Source: Salinicoccus albus DSM 19776 | GTDB lineage: Bacteria; Bacillota; Bacilli; Staphylococcales; Salinicoccaceae | Length of the DNA: 64,000 nt | Assembly (NCBI RefSeq): GCF_000385175.1 | Contig: NZ_ARQJ01000026.1 | Span: forward strand, 92,514 to 156,513 | Direction of reading: 5' to 3' | Shown here: positions 1-9,476 of the stretch, piece by piece | How the letters are laid out: the number at the start of each line of letters is the position of its first letter | Position numbering within the stretch: position 1 is the stretch's first letter | Notes under the pieces: generated by a model | Told to the model about the DNA's origin: nothing | Database searches by the model: none | Seen by the model: the letters and a program-made list of their open reading frames with translations, nothing else | Made by a program: the position numbers and the translations under genes

Positions 1-1
1 G

Positions 2-1615
2 CTGTGGACACCGCTTGGCATATTCTCATTGAAATATCCAACGCGGATCATCTTCTCAGTGATTGCCATACTTATTGCTGTCTCATTCCTTTATAATGAG
101 GAAGTTAATTTTGATTCCCTGGAAGAAATCGATGATTCATATCCCGCTGTACATGCCACGAATGTTATCAGCGATAATTTTGATGAAGGCACAATATTTC
201 CTGTCGAGGTCATATTGTCCAACGGTGATGACCTGCTCACTGAAGAAAGTCTTTCCAGGTTGGATGCTGTGGCTTCAACGGTCAATAATATAGAAGGTGT
301 CAAAGAGGTCCAGACGTTAACACGTCCTTCAGGAGAGGAGGTCGAAGACTTTTCAGTCCGCAGTCAGCTGTCCCAGACCAGCGACAGTATGGACGATATG
401 ATAAGCGGGCTCGAGGAGATCTCTTCCGGGCTGAGTGAAACAAGTGATAACCTGTCGGAAAGCAATATGGAAAGTGGAGACTTATCGCAGCTCAGCCAGG
501 GCATCACAGATATTAATGAAAATATCAGCCAGATCAGCACTTACATGACACAGACAGGAGATACCGTAGGTGCTGCACAGCAGCTTGGAGAAGTCCAATC
601 GGGTTTGACAGCCATGTCAGAAGAAGTCGAAACAGCAAATGCTCAGATGGCTGAACAATCTGCAGCTGCCCAAGCACAAATGGAGGAACTGAGCAGCGGA
701 CTAAGTGACTCAGCTGAAGGAATTACAGAAATCCAGAACGGTCTGGAGGAAGTCCAGACGCTTCTGGATGGTATCAGTGCCAATTCTGCAGTCGACCAGA
801 CCGGTCTTCATGTCCCTCAGGATTACATCAATAACGAAGATGTCCAGTCTTCCATTGATCAATATTCATTTGGCAGCAATGAAGCACTGACGATGAATGT
901 CATCCTGGATGTCGATCCTTATTCCCATGAAGCAATGAACATTCTTGACGATGTGGAAAGTACAGTAAACGATGAACTTCAGAGACTGGACCGCAACGAG
1001 ACAGACGCATACTTCTCAGGCGTTACAAGCATGAACCGCGATCTGAATGAGATTTCCAACTCTGACTATAACCGTGTCGTGACAATCTTTATCATCACAT
1101 TATTCGTCATACTTGCAGTAATATTCAGATCACTGATCCTGCCAATTTCTATGATCGGTTCAATCTTTGTCACCTATTTCGCATCACTGACCATTACGCA
1201 ATGGCTGCTGGGCTTCATCGGTATGGGTGAATTGAATTGGGCGGTGCCTTTCTTCAGCCTGATCATATTCGCAGCGCTGGGTATTGACTACTCGATATTC
1301 ATCATCGACAGATTCAGGGAGGAACTGGCGAACAGGAGTATCAGAGATGCCATCGAATATTCCATCAGACGGATGGGTGTCGTCGTCATCACAGCAGTGA
1401 TCATACTCTCAGGTACATTCGCTGCATTGATCCCGTCAGGCATGGTCATACTGATACAGGTGGCAAGCATCATCATATTCGCCCTGCTGTTCTATGCATT
1501 TGTTGTACTGCCGCTGCTCGTGCCGGCGCTTGTAGTCACATTTGGCAAGGGCAATTGGTGGCCGTTCAGAGCACCCGGAAATGTCAACCAGACAAAGTTT
1601 AAAGACGAAGAATAA
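2..1615 (+). CDS. MMPL/RND-type exporter, C-terminal half (cut by window start)
   Basis: The reading frame is open to the first base, so this is the C-terminal half of a longer protein; the first TTG (29) is unlikely to be its true start. Seen: one membrane segment at the left edge, an extracytoplasmic stretch of about 300 residues rich in Ser, Glu and Gln with heptad-like coiled-coil pattern, then five or six membrane helices. The late helices carry GIDYSIFIIDRFREE, the motif that MMPL (YdfJ-like) proteins show as G-V-D-Y-x-I-F-L-x-x-R-x-R-E-E. Family members are proton-driven lipid or hydrophobic-compound exporters of about 700-1000 residues with two such halves. The substrate cannot be read from sequence. 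A TM2-like small gene follows 49 bases later on the same strand. Confidence 0.85.
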   Translation: MWTPLGIFSLKYPTRIIFSVIAILIAVSFLYNEEVNFDSLEEIDDSYPAVHATNVISDNFDEGTIFPVEVILSNGDDLLTEESLSRLDAVASTVNNIEGVKEVQTLTRPSGEEVEDFSVRSQLSQTSDSMDDMISGLEEISSGLSETSDNLSESNMESGDLSQLSQGITDINENISQISTYMTQTGDTVGAAQQLGEVQSGLTAMSEEVETANAQMAEQSAAAQAQMEELSSGLSDSAEGITEIQNGLEEVQTLLDGISANSAVDQTGLHVPQDYINNEDVQSSIDQYSFGSNEALTMNVILDVDPYSHEAMNILDDVESTVNDELQRLDRNETDAYFSGVTSMNRDLNEISNSDYNRVVTIFIITLFVILAVIFRSLILPISMIGSIFVTYFASLTITQWLLGFIGMGELNWAVPFFSLIIFAALGIDYSIFIIDRFREELANRSIRDAIEYSIRRMGVVVITAVIILSGTFAALIPSGMVILIQVASIIIFALLFYAFVVLPLLVPALVVTFGKGNWWPFRAPGNVNQTKFKDEE

Positions 1616-1664
1616 TGGGTATAAATTAGTGGCAAACTTAAGCGGAAATTTAAGGAGTGAATTC

Positions 1665-1913
1665 ATGCATCCACAAAAAAGCGCAGGCGTTGCTGCCGTT
1701 CTCAGTGCTCTGATTAACGGTCTTGGACAGATATATAACGGTCAGATATTCAAAGGAATCATTATCATTATCATCCAACTGATTAATGGAGCATTAACGT
1801 TTATACTGATTGGTTATGTATTCCTGCCAATCGTCTGGCTATATGCTGTCATTGACGCCTACAGAAGTGCAGAAAAGATAAATAGACGCAGTTACAGAAA
1901 ATATAACCGATAA
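1665..1913 (+). CDS. Small TM2-domain-like membrane protein, 82 aa
   Basis: The start is ATG at 1665, preceded by a clear AAGGAGTGA ribosome site (1652-1660). A longer in-frame extension into the upstream gene has no such support. The protein begins MHPQKSAGVAAVLSALINGL, then a G-Q-I-Y-N-G-Q-I-x-K-G pattern typical of TM2/DUF5683-like proteins. Two hydrophobic segments follow (about residues 25-45 and 45-62), and the tail is basic. Function is unknown. The gene is 49 bases after the MMPL exporter and is closed by a strong hairpin terminator, so the two may be cotranscribed. Confidence 0.7.
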   Translation: MHPQKSAGVAAVLSALINGLGQIYNGQIFKGIIIIIIQLINGALTFILIGYVFLPIVWLYAVIDAYRSAEKINRRSYRKYNR

Positions 1914-1919
1914 AACATC

Positions 1920-1953
1920 GCCGGGAATTAACTTTGTTAATCCCCGGCTTTTA
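1920..1953 (+). terminator. Rho-independent terminator after the TM2-like gene
   Basis: A 13-bp near-perfect stem (1920-1932 with 1936-1948, arms GCCGGGAATTAAC / GTTAATCCCCGGC) with a TTT loop, followed by TTTT. Confidence 0.85.
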
Positions 1954-2005
1954 ATTTGAAGTAAAATTTGTGTATGGTACAATTTTATTAAAGGATGTGT
2001 TAATA

Positions 2006-2665
2006 ATGGAAATGTTTGGTGTGTTTGCCGGAATAGCAATTATCGGTATACTGCTGATATTGTTCTTTCTTTTACTTGGGCTCATCAAATGGCTGCTCCA
2101 GGGCTTCTTTCTCTTCAGAACAGCTGAGAAGAAGAACCTGCACCTTCCGTTCATGGGCTTTATCCCGTTTGGTACTTTCTACCTTGGCGGCCAGATGTAT
2201 GGTGGCCATGTAATCTCCAAAGACCAGTTCAATCCGAGACATATCGGTTTAGTCTTTGCAATCGCAGGTCTGGTCATCTACTTCTTGGGGCTGTCCATCG
2301 GCGACGTGGCGATCAGTTATATACTGATAGAGTCAATCGCTTTTATCGGTATCTTTAAAGCGTACACGAAAAATACTGTTGTCGCGATACTCCTCGCGCT
2401 ATTAAACGTCATTACTGTGGGGATTGCAGCAATCATCATCCTCTTCCTCTACAGCCGTTCAATTGATGATGAAGCAGCAGAAACAGTGGGGGCGCCTTTG
2501 ACACAAAGGGATTTTGAAAAACCATACGAAGATATGGCCCAGTCGTATACTGAAGAACGAAATACAGATGTGAGCCAATCAGAAACGGGATCTGAAGAAT
2601 CAAACACAGACACAACACAATCACAAAGTGATTCTGAAGAATCAAACGACGATAGCAGACAATAA
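2006..2665 (+). CDS. Uncharacterised membrane protein with acidic Ser/Thr/Gln-rich tail, 219 aa
   Basis: ATG at 2006 lies 7 bases after AAGGATGT (1991-1998) and is preferred to an upstream in-frame start at 1970. Seen: an N-terminal hydrophobic helix (about residues 3-30), a basic patch, and further hydrophobic segments to about residue 155. A cytoplasmic or surface tail follows, rich in Glu, Ser, Thr and Gln, with a twice-repeated S-x-S/T-E-E-S-N-D/T block near the C-terminus. I do not recognise the family. It stands alone between two terminators, so it is probably monocistronic. Confidence 0.65.
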   Translation: MEMFGVFAGIAIIGILLILFFLLLGLIKWLLQGFFLFRTAEKKNLHLPFMGFIPFGTFYLGGQMYGGHVISKDQFNPRHIGLVFAIAGLVIYFLGLSIGDVAISYILIESIAFIGIFKAYTKNTVVAILLALLNVITVGIAAIIILFLYSRSIDDEAAETVGAPLTQRDFEKPYEDMAQSYTEERNTDVSQSETGSEESNTDTTQSQSDSEESNDDSRQ

Positions 2666-2682
2666 GATAGGACACAAACACT

Positions 2683-2710
2683 AAAAGCTGGAACTTAAGT
2701 TCCAGCTTTT
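2683..2710. terminator. Bidirectional terminator between convergent genes
   Basis: A perfect 28-bp palindrome (arms AAAAGCTGGAACTT / AAGTTCCAGCTTTT) starts with an A-run and ends with a T-run. It can therefore end both the + strand membrane-protein gene and the - strand sugar-dehydrogenase-like gene. Confidence 0.85.
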
Positions 2711-2732
2711 TCCTGATGAATAGGGAAACCAC

Positions 2733-3803
2733 CTAATTTTCAAGTTCGAATGATATCAGACGATCGTCCGTTCCCCCCGGATTTCCTCTGCCGTCCGTAT
2801 TATTTGTCAGTGCGTAAAGGGTGTCATCTGCAATATGAATATCTCTGAACCGGCTGCCTTCATCATAAAAAACCGCAGATTCTACGGATTCAATATCATA
2901 CGCCATAATACTTTCGCCCGCCAGCGTTGCAATGTACAGTTTTCCATTGTGATAATCCATTCCGGAAGGCGCCCATGTCTCTTCGGCTGTGTGGTAAATC
3001 GGCGCTGTCATTCCATCTTCTTCTTCATCACCCTGCACGATCGGCCAGCCGTAATTATTCCCCGGTTCGATTAAATTGATTTCATCATGCGCATTATCTC
3101 CATGCTCAGTCGCATACATACGTCCCTCATCATCCCACGTCATTCCCTGCGGGTTACGGTGCCCATAACTGTACACTGCATTATCGAACGGATTATCTTC
3201 AGGGATGGAACCGTCCAAATTCAGCCGTAATATCTTCCCTGCCAGGCGCTCTGTATCCTGACTTAAGTCACCATTTCCTGCATCACCCGTAGTGACATAT
3301 AAATAACCGTCCGGACCGATCTGCATCCGGCCGCCATTATGGACGGATGAACCTGGTATGTTTTCAATAACGACATCGTTCTCGACCCATGACTCCCCCT
3401 CCCTGCTGAGTTCAACGACGCGGTTCTGATATTCATCTGTCTCATAGGAATGATAAAGAAAAGCCCTGTCCGAATCCTCTGGATGGCGCAGAAAACCGAG
3501 CTGCCCGCCCTCACTTTGGGAGACTACCGGGGTGGAAAGATCCAGATTCTGTTCCATTTTACCCTCGTCGTTTACCAGCACCAGACCGCCGTCCCTGTCA
3601 GAAACATAAAACCCATTTTCGGCCGCCTCAATCATCCATGGTGAATTGAGATTTTCCGCAACGGCTGCCGGTTCGGAGTCAGAGACACTTGAAGTCTCTT
3701 CATCTGTCGATTCTTCGGCCTGTTCTTCAGTTTCTTCAGGCATGTTCTGACAGGCGCTCAAGAATAAAAAGAAAACCACTGGAGCAATATAAAGTTTATA
3801 CAT
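2733..3803 (-). CDS. PQQ-type glucose/sorbosone dehydrogenase family lipoprotein
   Basis: The chosen ATG (3803) sits 6 bases after AGAGG and begins a lipoprotein signal, MYKLYIAPVVFFLFLSAC, with lipobox L-S-A-C. A Glu/Ser/Thr-rich linker follows, then a beta-propeller with the family signatures HNGGRMQIGPDGYLYVTTGD, LAGKILRLN, SYGHRNPQG, EHGDNAHDEIN and NNYGWP. Family members are soluble quinoprotein aldose/sorbosone dehydrogenases acting outside the membrane; many Firmicute members have unknown substrate, and PQQ dependence is not shown here. Length (356 aa) is normal. It is a single gene ending at the bidirectional terminator. Confidence 0.85.
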   Translation of the reverse strand: MYKLYIAPVVFFLFLSACQNMPEETEEQAEESTDEETSSVSDSEPAAVAENLNSPWMIEAAENGFYVSDRDGGLVLVNDEGKMEQNLDLSTPVVSQSEGGQLGFLRHPEDSDRAFLYHSYETDEYQNRVVELSREGESWVENDVVIENIPGSSVHNGGRMQIGPDGYLYVTTGDAGNGDLSQDTERLAGKILRLNLDGSIPEDNPFDNAVYSYGHRNPQGMTWDDEGRMYATEHGDNAHDEINLIEPGNNYGWPIVQGDEEEDGMTAPIYHTAEETWAPSGMDYHNGKLYIATLAGESIMAYDIESVESAVFYDEGSRFRDIHIADDTLYALTNNTDGRGNPGGTDDRLISFELEN

Positions 3804-3954
3804 CATACACCTCTTCCCAATCTGGTTATGTCCTATCAATATATTATTAATTGGCAGAAAATTCAAATTTATCGTATATGTTGTTTAAATGGCATATCCA
3901 TAAATGAAGGTATATAATTAAACCTACGCAGCATATAGTTAGAGGAGGATATTA

Positions 3955-5094
3955 ATGAATATTAAAGAAATCAAAATGCATCAGCTGGTGATGAACTTGA
4001 AGAGTCACTTTACGACGAGTTTCGGCAGCCAGCAGGAACGCTTCATCACCATTATTGAAGCTGTTGATGATCAGGGCGTATCCGGTTTCGGGGAATGTGT
4101 GTCGGGAGAAGATCCATTATACTCTGAAGAGTTTATGGATGCATCTTTAATTGCGATGAAAAAATATTTTGGCCCGCTTGTCATCCACAATACGATCAAC
4201 CATCCGGATGATGTTTGGGAACTGTTCAAGCCTTTCAAAAGAAATAACATGTCCAAAGCGGCCATTGAGGGGGCTGTGTGGGACCTTTATGCCAAACAGC
4301 AGCAGCAGCCCCTGGCTGATGTGATCGGCGGTTCCAAATCTGAAGTTGATGTCGGCGTTTCTCTTGGACTTGAAGATACTGATAACGCCCTGCTGGAGAA
4401 GGTCGGTGAGAAGGTTGAAGAAGGCTACAAACGCATCAAAGTGAAGATCAAACCCGGCCGTGATGTGGACATGGTCCGCAAAATCAGAGATAAATTTGGA
4501 GATATTCCTTTAATGGTGGATGCAAATTCTGCATATACCCTGGATGATATCGAGGTTTTAAAAGAGTTGGATGCATTTGACCTGATGATGATTGAACAAC
4601 CGCTTGCTGCAGGAGACCTGATCGATCATGCCAAACTGCAAAAGCAGCTCACGACACCTGTATGTCTGGATGAAAGCATCGATTCCTATGAAGCAGCAGC
4701 TGGCGCCATAGAGCTTGGCAGCTGTGAGATCATCAACGTTAAAGTCGGCCGGGTCGGCGGTATTACACAATCCATAAAGATCCATGATCTTGCACAGAAG
4801 CACGGCATCCCGCTCTGGTGCGGCGGCATGCTTGAAGCCGGTGTCGGCAGATTCCATAACGTAGCAATTACCACTCTGCCCAATTTTACATTGCCGGGTG
4901 ATACAGCCTCCTCAGGCAGATATTGGTATGAAGACATTACCACGCCAGAAGTGATCGCAGAAAATGGTGTCGTCACTGTCATCGACAAACCGGGGATCGG
5001 CGCGGCTGTTGATTTTGACAAGATGCAGCAATACCTGAAGAAAACCGAAGTGATTACTGAGGCGGATAAACCTGACATGATCTTTTATGATTAG
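3955..5094 (+). CDS. menC: o-Succinylbenzoate synthase / N-acylamino-acid racemase (enolase superfamily)
   Basis: 379 aa with a strong AGAGGAGG site. The muconate-lactonizing-enzyme fold is shown by the acid/base K-x-K (VKIKPG), metal ligands in MVDANS, MIEQPL and CLDES, and the second catalytic lysine in INVKVGRVGG. Length and the GGML-E-x-G-V-G-R segment fit the Firmicute NSAR/OSBS group, whose members make o-succinylbenzoate for menaquinone and/or racemise N-acyl amino acids. No other men gene is nearby, so the physiological role could be either. It ends 18 bases from the convergent LysE gene. Confidence 0.8.
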   Translation: MNIKEIKMHQLVMNLKSHFTTSFGSQQERFITIIEAVDDQGVSGFGECVSGEDPLYSEEFMDASLIAMKKYFGPLVIHNTINHPDDVWELFKPFKRNNMSKAAIEGAVWDLYAKQQQQPLADVIGGSKSEVDVGVSLGLEDTDNALLEKVGEKVEEGYKRIKVKIKPGRDVDMVRKIRDKFGDIPLMVDANSAYTLDDIEVLKELDAFDLMMIEQPLAAGDLIDHAKLQKQLTTPVCLDESIDSYEAAAGAIELGSCEIINVKVGRVGGITQSIKIHDLAQKHGIPLWCGGMLEAGVGRFHNVAITTLPNFTLPGDTASSGRYWYEDITTPEVIAENGVVTVIDKPGIGAAVDFDKMQQYLKKTEVITEADKPDMIFYD

Positions 5095-5112
5095 AAACGC
5101 CCGGGCCTGTCC

Positions 5113-5745
5113 TTATTCTAATGCTGTCCGGATGCCAAAAAGTATTAATACTGCCCCTGCCCCTTTTGCCAGCCATTTTTGGAAAGTCATGCTTTTAAGC
5201 CATCTTTTCATTATATTGACAAGTTCCACGACAAGCAGGAACCAGACGGTGGAAATACCGATCAGAATGCCTGCCAGTATGATAAGCTGCTGATTTTCCC
5301 CGACACCGCTGCCCACAGTCATAAACTGCGGCATAATTGTGATATAAAGCAACAGCACTTTCGGATTCAGTATATTGCTGAGGAACCCCTGCATGAAGGT
5401 ATTCTTGATGGAGGGGTTCGCATTCTTTCTTTTTGTTTTTCCTTTCAGATCATCCATTGAAACAAGCTGCCCGGCTGTGATACTTTTTATTCCGATATAG
5501 ATTAAGTAGGCAGCACCGGCGTACTTAATGATACTGAACAGGACAATGGAATTAGCGATGACCACCGCCAGCCCAAGTACGGCGATGATTGTCCAGAACA
5601 GGTGACCGAGGACGATTCCTGCAATGGTCATCCGTCCGGCATTACTGTTGAAAGTTAATGTGTTTTTCATAATGATCATTGAGTCGGCACCAGGCATCAT
5701 CGCAAGCACAGCGACTACAGTGATATACGCCCATAGATTATCCAT
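5113..5745 (-). CDS. LysE/RhtB-family amino-acid exporter
   Basis: 210 aa, predicted six membrane helices, beginning MDNLWAYITVVAVLAMMPGA. The M-P-G-A/P-D-x-x-x-I pattern and a G-x-x-x-G-H-x-x-W/F helix are typical of LysE/RhtB exporters of basic amino acids, homoserine or threonine. Substrate cannot be assigned. It is convergent with the MenC-like gene, with no clear terminator in the 18-base gap. Confidence 0.85.
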   Translation of the reverse strand: MDNLWAYITVVAVLAMMPGADSMIIMKNTLTFNSNAGRMTIAGIVLGHLFWTIIAVLGLAVVIANSIVLFSIIKYAGAAYLIYIGIKSITAGQLVSMDDLKGKTKRKNANPSIKNTFMQGFLSNILNPKVLLLYITIMPQFMTVGSGVGENQQLIILAGILIGISTVWFLLVVELVNIMKRWLKSMTFQKWLAKGAGAVLILFGIRTALE

Positions 5746-5803
5746 ACATACACCACCTATTGTATATTAATATTATAATAACATCATTCAGTGCAGTATG
5801 GAA

Positions 5804-6655
5804 TTAATGATCTGTGCTCTTTAATTCCACAACGATGAGTTCTGGGTGGTTGAACACTCTGAAGGGAAACCTGGAATTGCCTATTCCCCTGCTGACGAAC
5901 ATTGTAGTTCCATCTTTACTATGGCTGCCTTCAGTAAATTTTGGGAAAATGCCCTGCTGGGGCGAATACAGGGCTTTAACAAACGGCAGCCTGATCTGCC
6001 CGCCATGCGCATGACCTGAAAACACAAGGTCAATTGGATGCCGGATATACATCTCAAACAGTTCAGGACGGTGTGACAGCAGAATTGTAAAATCACCGTC
6101 ACGCCCGATTGAAATCATTCTTTTTTTTATAATCTTATCGAATATGTCAGCAACCAGCGGATCATTTTCATCACCGTAGAACCACAGATCCTCCATGCCG
6201 AAAAGATTGATATATTCATCGCCGTGATAAAGACGGCATCGTTTTCTGCTGATATTTTTGACCCCGGAAGCTTCTATCTCTTTATGCAGCTTTCTATACT
6301 TCTTGTAATGCGCTTCATGATTGCCCGTGACGTAATATGTCGGCAGCATTTCAGCCATTTTGTTGAGAAAATGAACAGCGCGTTTCAGATTTGGTGTTCT
6401 TCTGTCAATGATGTCACCGGTAAAGAAAATGACATCACCCTCAGCTTCTTCTATTTTCCTGAGCAGATTTTCAGACTTCCTGCCAAAATACGAATTATGA
6501 AAATCAGATACATGGATGATTTTATATCCATCAAAACTTTTTGGAATTCTGTCCGATTCAATCCTGTGATGTGCCGTGGCAATATCTTTATTCTCTTTAT
6601 ATAGAAATCTTGCACACGCAACTAAAAATCCAACAAATACGGGAGAGATTCTCAT
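5804..6655 (-). CDS. Membrane-associated metallophosphoesterase (YkuE/YaeI-like)
   Basis: 283 aa. The N-terminus has a short hydrophobic segment that may anchor it. All calcineurin-like metal motifs are present in order: VSDFHN (D-x-H), FFTGDIIDRR (G-D-x-x-D), VTGNHEAHY (G-N-H-E), LLSHRPE and FSGHAHGGQIRLP (G-H-x-H). The layout matches the YkuE/YaeI group, some members of which act on UDP-diacylglucosamine or similar lipid phosphates; the substrate here is inferred only by group. Start is supported by GAGGTAAAATT before ATG. Confidence 0.85.
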   Translation of the reverse strand: MRISPVFVGFLVACARFLYKENKDIATAHHRIESDRIPKSFDGYKIIHVSDFHNSYFGRKSENLLRKIEEAEGDVIFFTGDIIDRRTPNLKRAVHFLNKMAEMLPTYYVTGNHEAHYKKYRKLHKEIEASGVKNISRKRCRLYHGDEYINLFGMEDLWFYGDENDPLVADIFDKIIKKRMISIGRDGDFTILLSHRPELFEMYIRHPIDLVFSGHAHGGQIRLPFVKALYSPQQGIFPKFTEGSHSKDGTTMFVSRGIGNSRFPFRVFNHPELIVVELKSTDH

Positions 6656-6746
6656 AATTTTACCTCAAGTTTTTAATTTAATTTATGAAATTGAATGTAA
6701 CATGTAAAGCACACCCTCCGAGTGATTCATTCAGATGGATGTGCGC

Positions 6747-7730
6747 TTATTTTTCATCAGCAGGATAGAAGATACCTGCACTTTTACGCGCTGCCTCAAA
6801 GTATTTCATCACCGTCAGCGAATGATTCAGCAGCCTGAGTGACTCCTCATGATCCGCTTCATCCATTATCTTCGCAAACGTTTCTACTTCTGCAACCATA
6901 TTATTCTCATTCTGTACTAAGTCTACTGTTTCAACTTCGCTGTCTGTATGAATTTCCACAACATCCATCGTATTGGCGGCGCCTTTCACATGGATAAAAC
7001 CCTTCTCGCCCTGAATCAGTATAAAATTTTCACTCGAAGTGTCTTTGGAACCGACACATGTAGCGAAGAAATTGTCATAATCCAGCACGCAGACACCTGA
7101 TGTATCCACCCCATTTTCATGTTTGTTGGCTGTATAAGATATTCCATTCGGTGCGCCAAACAGCTTCATAACAAAATGGAGATTGTATATATTCAGATCA
7201 GCCAGTGCGCCACCTGAAAATTCCAGATTGAAGACATTTGTTATTTCACCATTCTTTAACTTATCGTATCGGCTGGAATACTGTGAATAAGTGGCCTGCA
7301 CAACTTTTACGCTCCCTATATTCTCAAGGTTCTCCGCCACTGCTTTAAAATGAGGAAGATGAATGCCTGTGATCGCTTCAAACAGGAACAAATTCTTTTT
7401 CCTGCTGAGTGCAATCAGTTCTTCCAGCTCCTTTAAAGTTGAAGTGAACGGCTTTTCACAAATCACATGTTTGCCATGTTCAAGTGCGAGCTTCACATAA
7501 TCGTAATGCAGACTGTTCGGTGAAGCGACATAGACAGTGTCGTATGCATCATCCGAAAACATTGAATGTATATCTGTATAAGTTCTCTTCACACCATGAG
7601 CATTTGCTAAATTCAGGGCTTTATCTTCACTTCTGGAATACACAGCATAAACGTTGACACCATCTATCCGGCTGACTGAGTTCAAAAACCGCTCGACGAT
7701 GACACCTGTCCCGATTGTTGATATTTTCAT
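6747..7730 (-). CDS. Gfo/Idh/MocA-family NAD(P)-dependent oxidoreductase
   Basis: 327 aa. The N-terminal Rossmann motif is G-T-G-V-I (MKISTIGTGVIVERFLNSV), and the catalytic lysine motif is CEKPF after HGKHVI. A second alpha/beta domain carries the E-F-S-G-G-A-L-A-D-L-N signature. Family members oxidise or reduce sugars, inositols or related alcohols; the substrate is unknown and there are no sugar genes next to it. It is a single gene with AAGAAGTGA upstream of ATG. The CNNM-like gene upstream on the same strand is separated by 72 bases. Confidence 0.82.
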   Translation of the reverse strand: MKISTIGTGVIVERFLNSVSRIDGVNVYAVYSRSEDKALNLANAHGVKRTYTDIHSMFSDDAYDTVYVASPNSLHYDYVKLALEHGKHVICEKPFTSTLKELEELIALSRKKNLFLFEAITGIHLPHFKAVAENLENIGSVKVVQATYSQYSSRYDKLKNGEITNVFNLEFSGGALADLNIYNLHFVMKLFGAPNGISYTANKHENGVDTSGVCVLDYDNFFATCVGSKDTSSENFILIQGEKGFIHVKGAANTMDVVEIHTDSEVETVDLVQNENNMVAEVETFAKIMDEADHEESLRLLNHSLTVMKYFEAARKSAGIFYPADEK

Positions 7731-7802
7731 ATAGATTCACTTCTTTCATTCAGTTTTTTCACCAAACCTAAAAAGAGTGATGATTATACATATGACTGAT
7801 CA

Positions 7803-9041
7803 TCATTCCTGCACCGTTTCGTCTCTTTCAATATGCACTTTACGTATCATTCTGTCTTCCATTTGCCGGACAGTAAAAGTGAATCCTTCATTCTTCAGCA
7901 CATCCCCTTCAGCGGGGAAGTCATTGAATTCCTTGAATAAGTACCCAGATAAAGTATCTTCCCCTTCAGGAATATTACTGCGGAACACGGTATTCAGTCT
8001 GTGCAGTGTGATTTTACCATCGCAGATGATATCTTTATCCGTCATTGATTCGATTAAGGTATCATTACCCAGGTCTGTCTCATCCTCAATTTCGAAACCG
8101 AGCATCGCTTCAATAATATCTTCATGGGTTAAAATCCCTTCTGTCCCGCCAAATTCATCGATGACGATCGCCATATGCCTTCTTTCCTTTGTCATTTTCC
8201 TCAGCACGAATTCCACAGGTTGAAATTCATGGATAGTAATTGGTTCAGTATCACTATATGACATTAGAGTGCCTTCAGGCGTGACCGACCACTGAAGCAG
8301 ATACTTGGAATGGAATATGCCAATGATATCATCCATATCTTCACCGTATACAGGATATCTGGTGAACATATTATTGATCACACTGTCACGCACTTCTTCA
8401 TACGATGCGTCTTGCGATATTGCCTCCATTTCTGTCCTTGGAGTGGTCAGGACATCCTTAACATTCAGATTCCTGAAATCAAGCACACCCCGGATCCGGA
8501 AGGATTCATCCCGGGCAAACACACCTTCGGAATCGGCAATTTCAACAATTGTACGCAACTCATCCTTAGAAACTGAATACTTTTCTGCCTCCCCTTTTGA
8601 AAGGAAATCAGTAATTCCGTCAGTAATCCAGTTCAGCACTACAGTCACCGGTTTGAATACAAACATAAAGAAACCAATGACAGGAGCGACGATCAATGAG
8701 ATCCGGTCCGGGAATGCAGCTGCTATAGATTTTGGGATGACTTCTGCAACAAGAATAATCGTAACCGTCAGCACTGCAGATGCTACTGCAACACTTATGC
8801 CGTAATCGATTGCCATTGCCGTCACCAGAGTGGGCAGCAGAATATTCGCTATGTTATTTCCAATCAGAATTGTTGTAATGAACACACTTGGGTTGGTGAC
8901 CAATTTCAGTAATTTTTCAGCCCGTCTGTCCCCATTGTCAGCAAGGGAACGCAATCTCGTTTTATTCACTGCTGTCAGCGCAGTTTCACTTCCTGAAAAG
9001 AACAGTGATGTAAATAACAATATAATGATCGCAATGATCAA
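7803..9041 (-). CDS. CNNM/HlyC-CorC family transporter (DUF21-CBS-CBS-CorC_HlyC)
   Basis: 412 aa starting at TTG (9041), 7 bases after GAGGAGG. Domain order: DUF21 membrane domain with the S-G-S-E-T-A-L-T motif (about residues 1-175), a CBS pair (TTPRTEM to MLGFEIEDE, with the V-I-D-E-F-G-G-T-E-G signature), and a C-terminal CorC_HlyC domain. Members are linked to magnesium or cobalt efflux; the staphylococcal MpfA protein is of this type. The role here in Mg2+ export is inferred from the family. The often-used name hemolysin is misleading. Confidence 0.85.
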   Translation of the reverse strand: MIIAIIILLFTSLFFSGSETALTAVNKTRLRSLADNGDRRAEKLLKLVTNPSVFITTILIGNNIANILLPTLVTAMAIDYGISVAVASAVLTVTIILVAEVIPKSIAAAFPDRISLIVAPVIGFFMFVFKPVTVVLNWITDGITDFLSKGEAEKYSVSKDELRTIVEIADSEGVFARDESFRIRGVLDFRNLNVKDVLTTPRTEMEAISQDASYEEVRDSVINNMFTRYPVYGEDMDDIIGIFHSKYLLQWSVTPEGTLMSYSDTEPITIHEFQPVEFVLRKMTKERRHMAIVIDEFGGTEGILTHEDIIEAMLGFEIEDETDLGNDTLIESMTDKDIICDGKITLHRLNTVFRSNIPEGEDTLSGYLFKEFNDFPAEGDVLKNEGFTFTVRQMEDRMIRKVHIERDETVQE

Positions 9042-9190
9042 TTCTTTTCCTCCTCAAATTAACACCGTATCTCAATCAATTATAAACGATTGTAGTGTTT
9101 CTACTCTAACATTTTACAGAGGAAATTTTAATTACATTGGATTACTGGAATACATATTGGACACACAACCTTTAATTGTACATGAATTAG

Positions 9191-9228
9191 AATAAAAATG
9201 CGGAGATTGTCAATAACAACCTCCGCAA
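9191..9228 (-). terminator. Terminator after copZ
   Basis: A 12-bp stem with one mismatch (9199-9210 with 9216-9227), followed on the - strand by TTTTTATT. It closes the csoR-copZ unit. Confidence 0.85.
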
Positions 9229-9234
9229 TATCAT

Positions 9235-9447
9235 TTATTTGCCTGCAACGTCGTACCCTTGTTCTTCAATCGCATCGTTCATTGATGAGTCAGTCACTTT
9301 CGAATCATCATACTCCACGTTTACGTTATTTTCATCCAGGTTCACATCTGCCTTTGATACACCGTCAAGGGATGAAAGTGCGCCTTCTACAGAACTTTTG
9401 CAATGGGCACATGTCATCCCCTGTACATCTATTGTTTTTTGTGCCAA
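9235..9447 (-). CDS. copZ: Copper chaperone CopZ
   Basis: 70 aa, full length for CopZ. The heavy-metal-associated domain begins MAQKTIDVQGMTCAHCKSSV, with the copper-binding M-T-C-x-x-C loop, and ends with the usual G-Y-D-V. It binds Cu(I) and passes it to a P-type ATPase. The start is TTG at 9447, 7 bases after AGGAGGT. It lies 29 bases after csoR and probably shares its CsoR-controlled promoter. Confidence 0.92.
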   Translation of the reverse strand: MAQKTIDVQGMTCAHCKSSVEGALSSLDGVSKADVNLDENNVNVEYDDSKVTDSSMNDAIEEQGYDVAGK

Positions 9448-9476
9448 AATATTACCTCCTAAATTTTTACTTTATA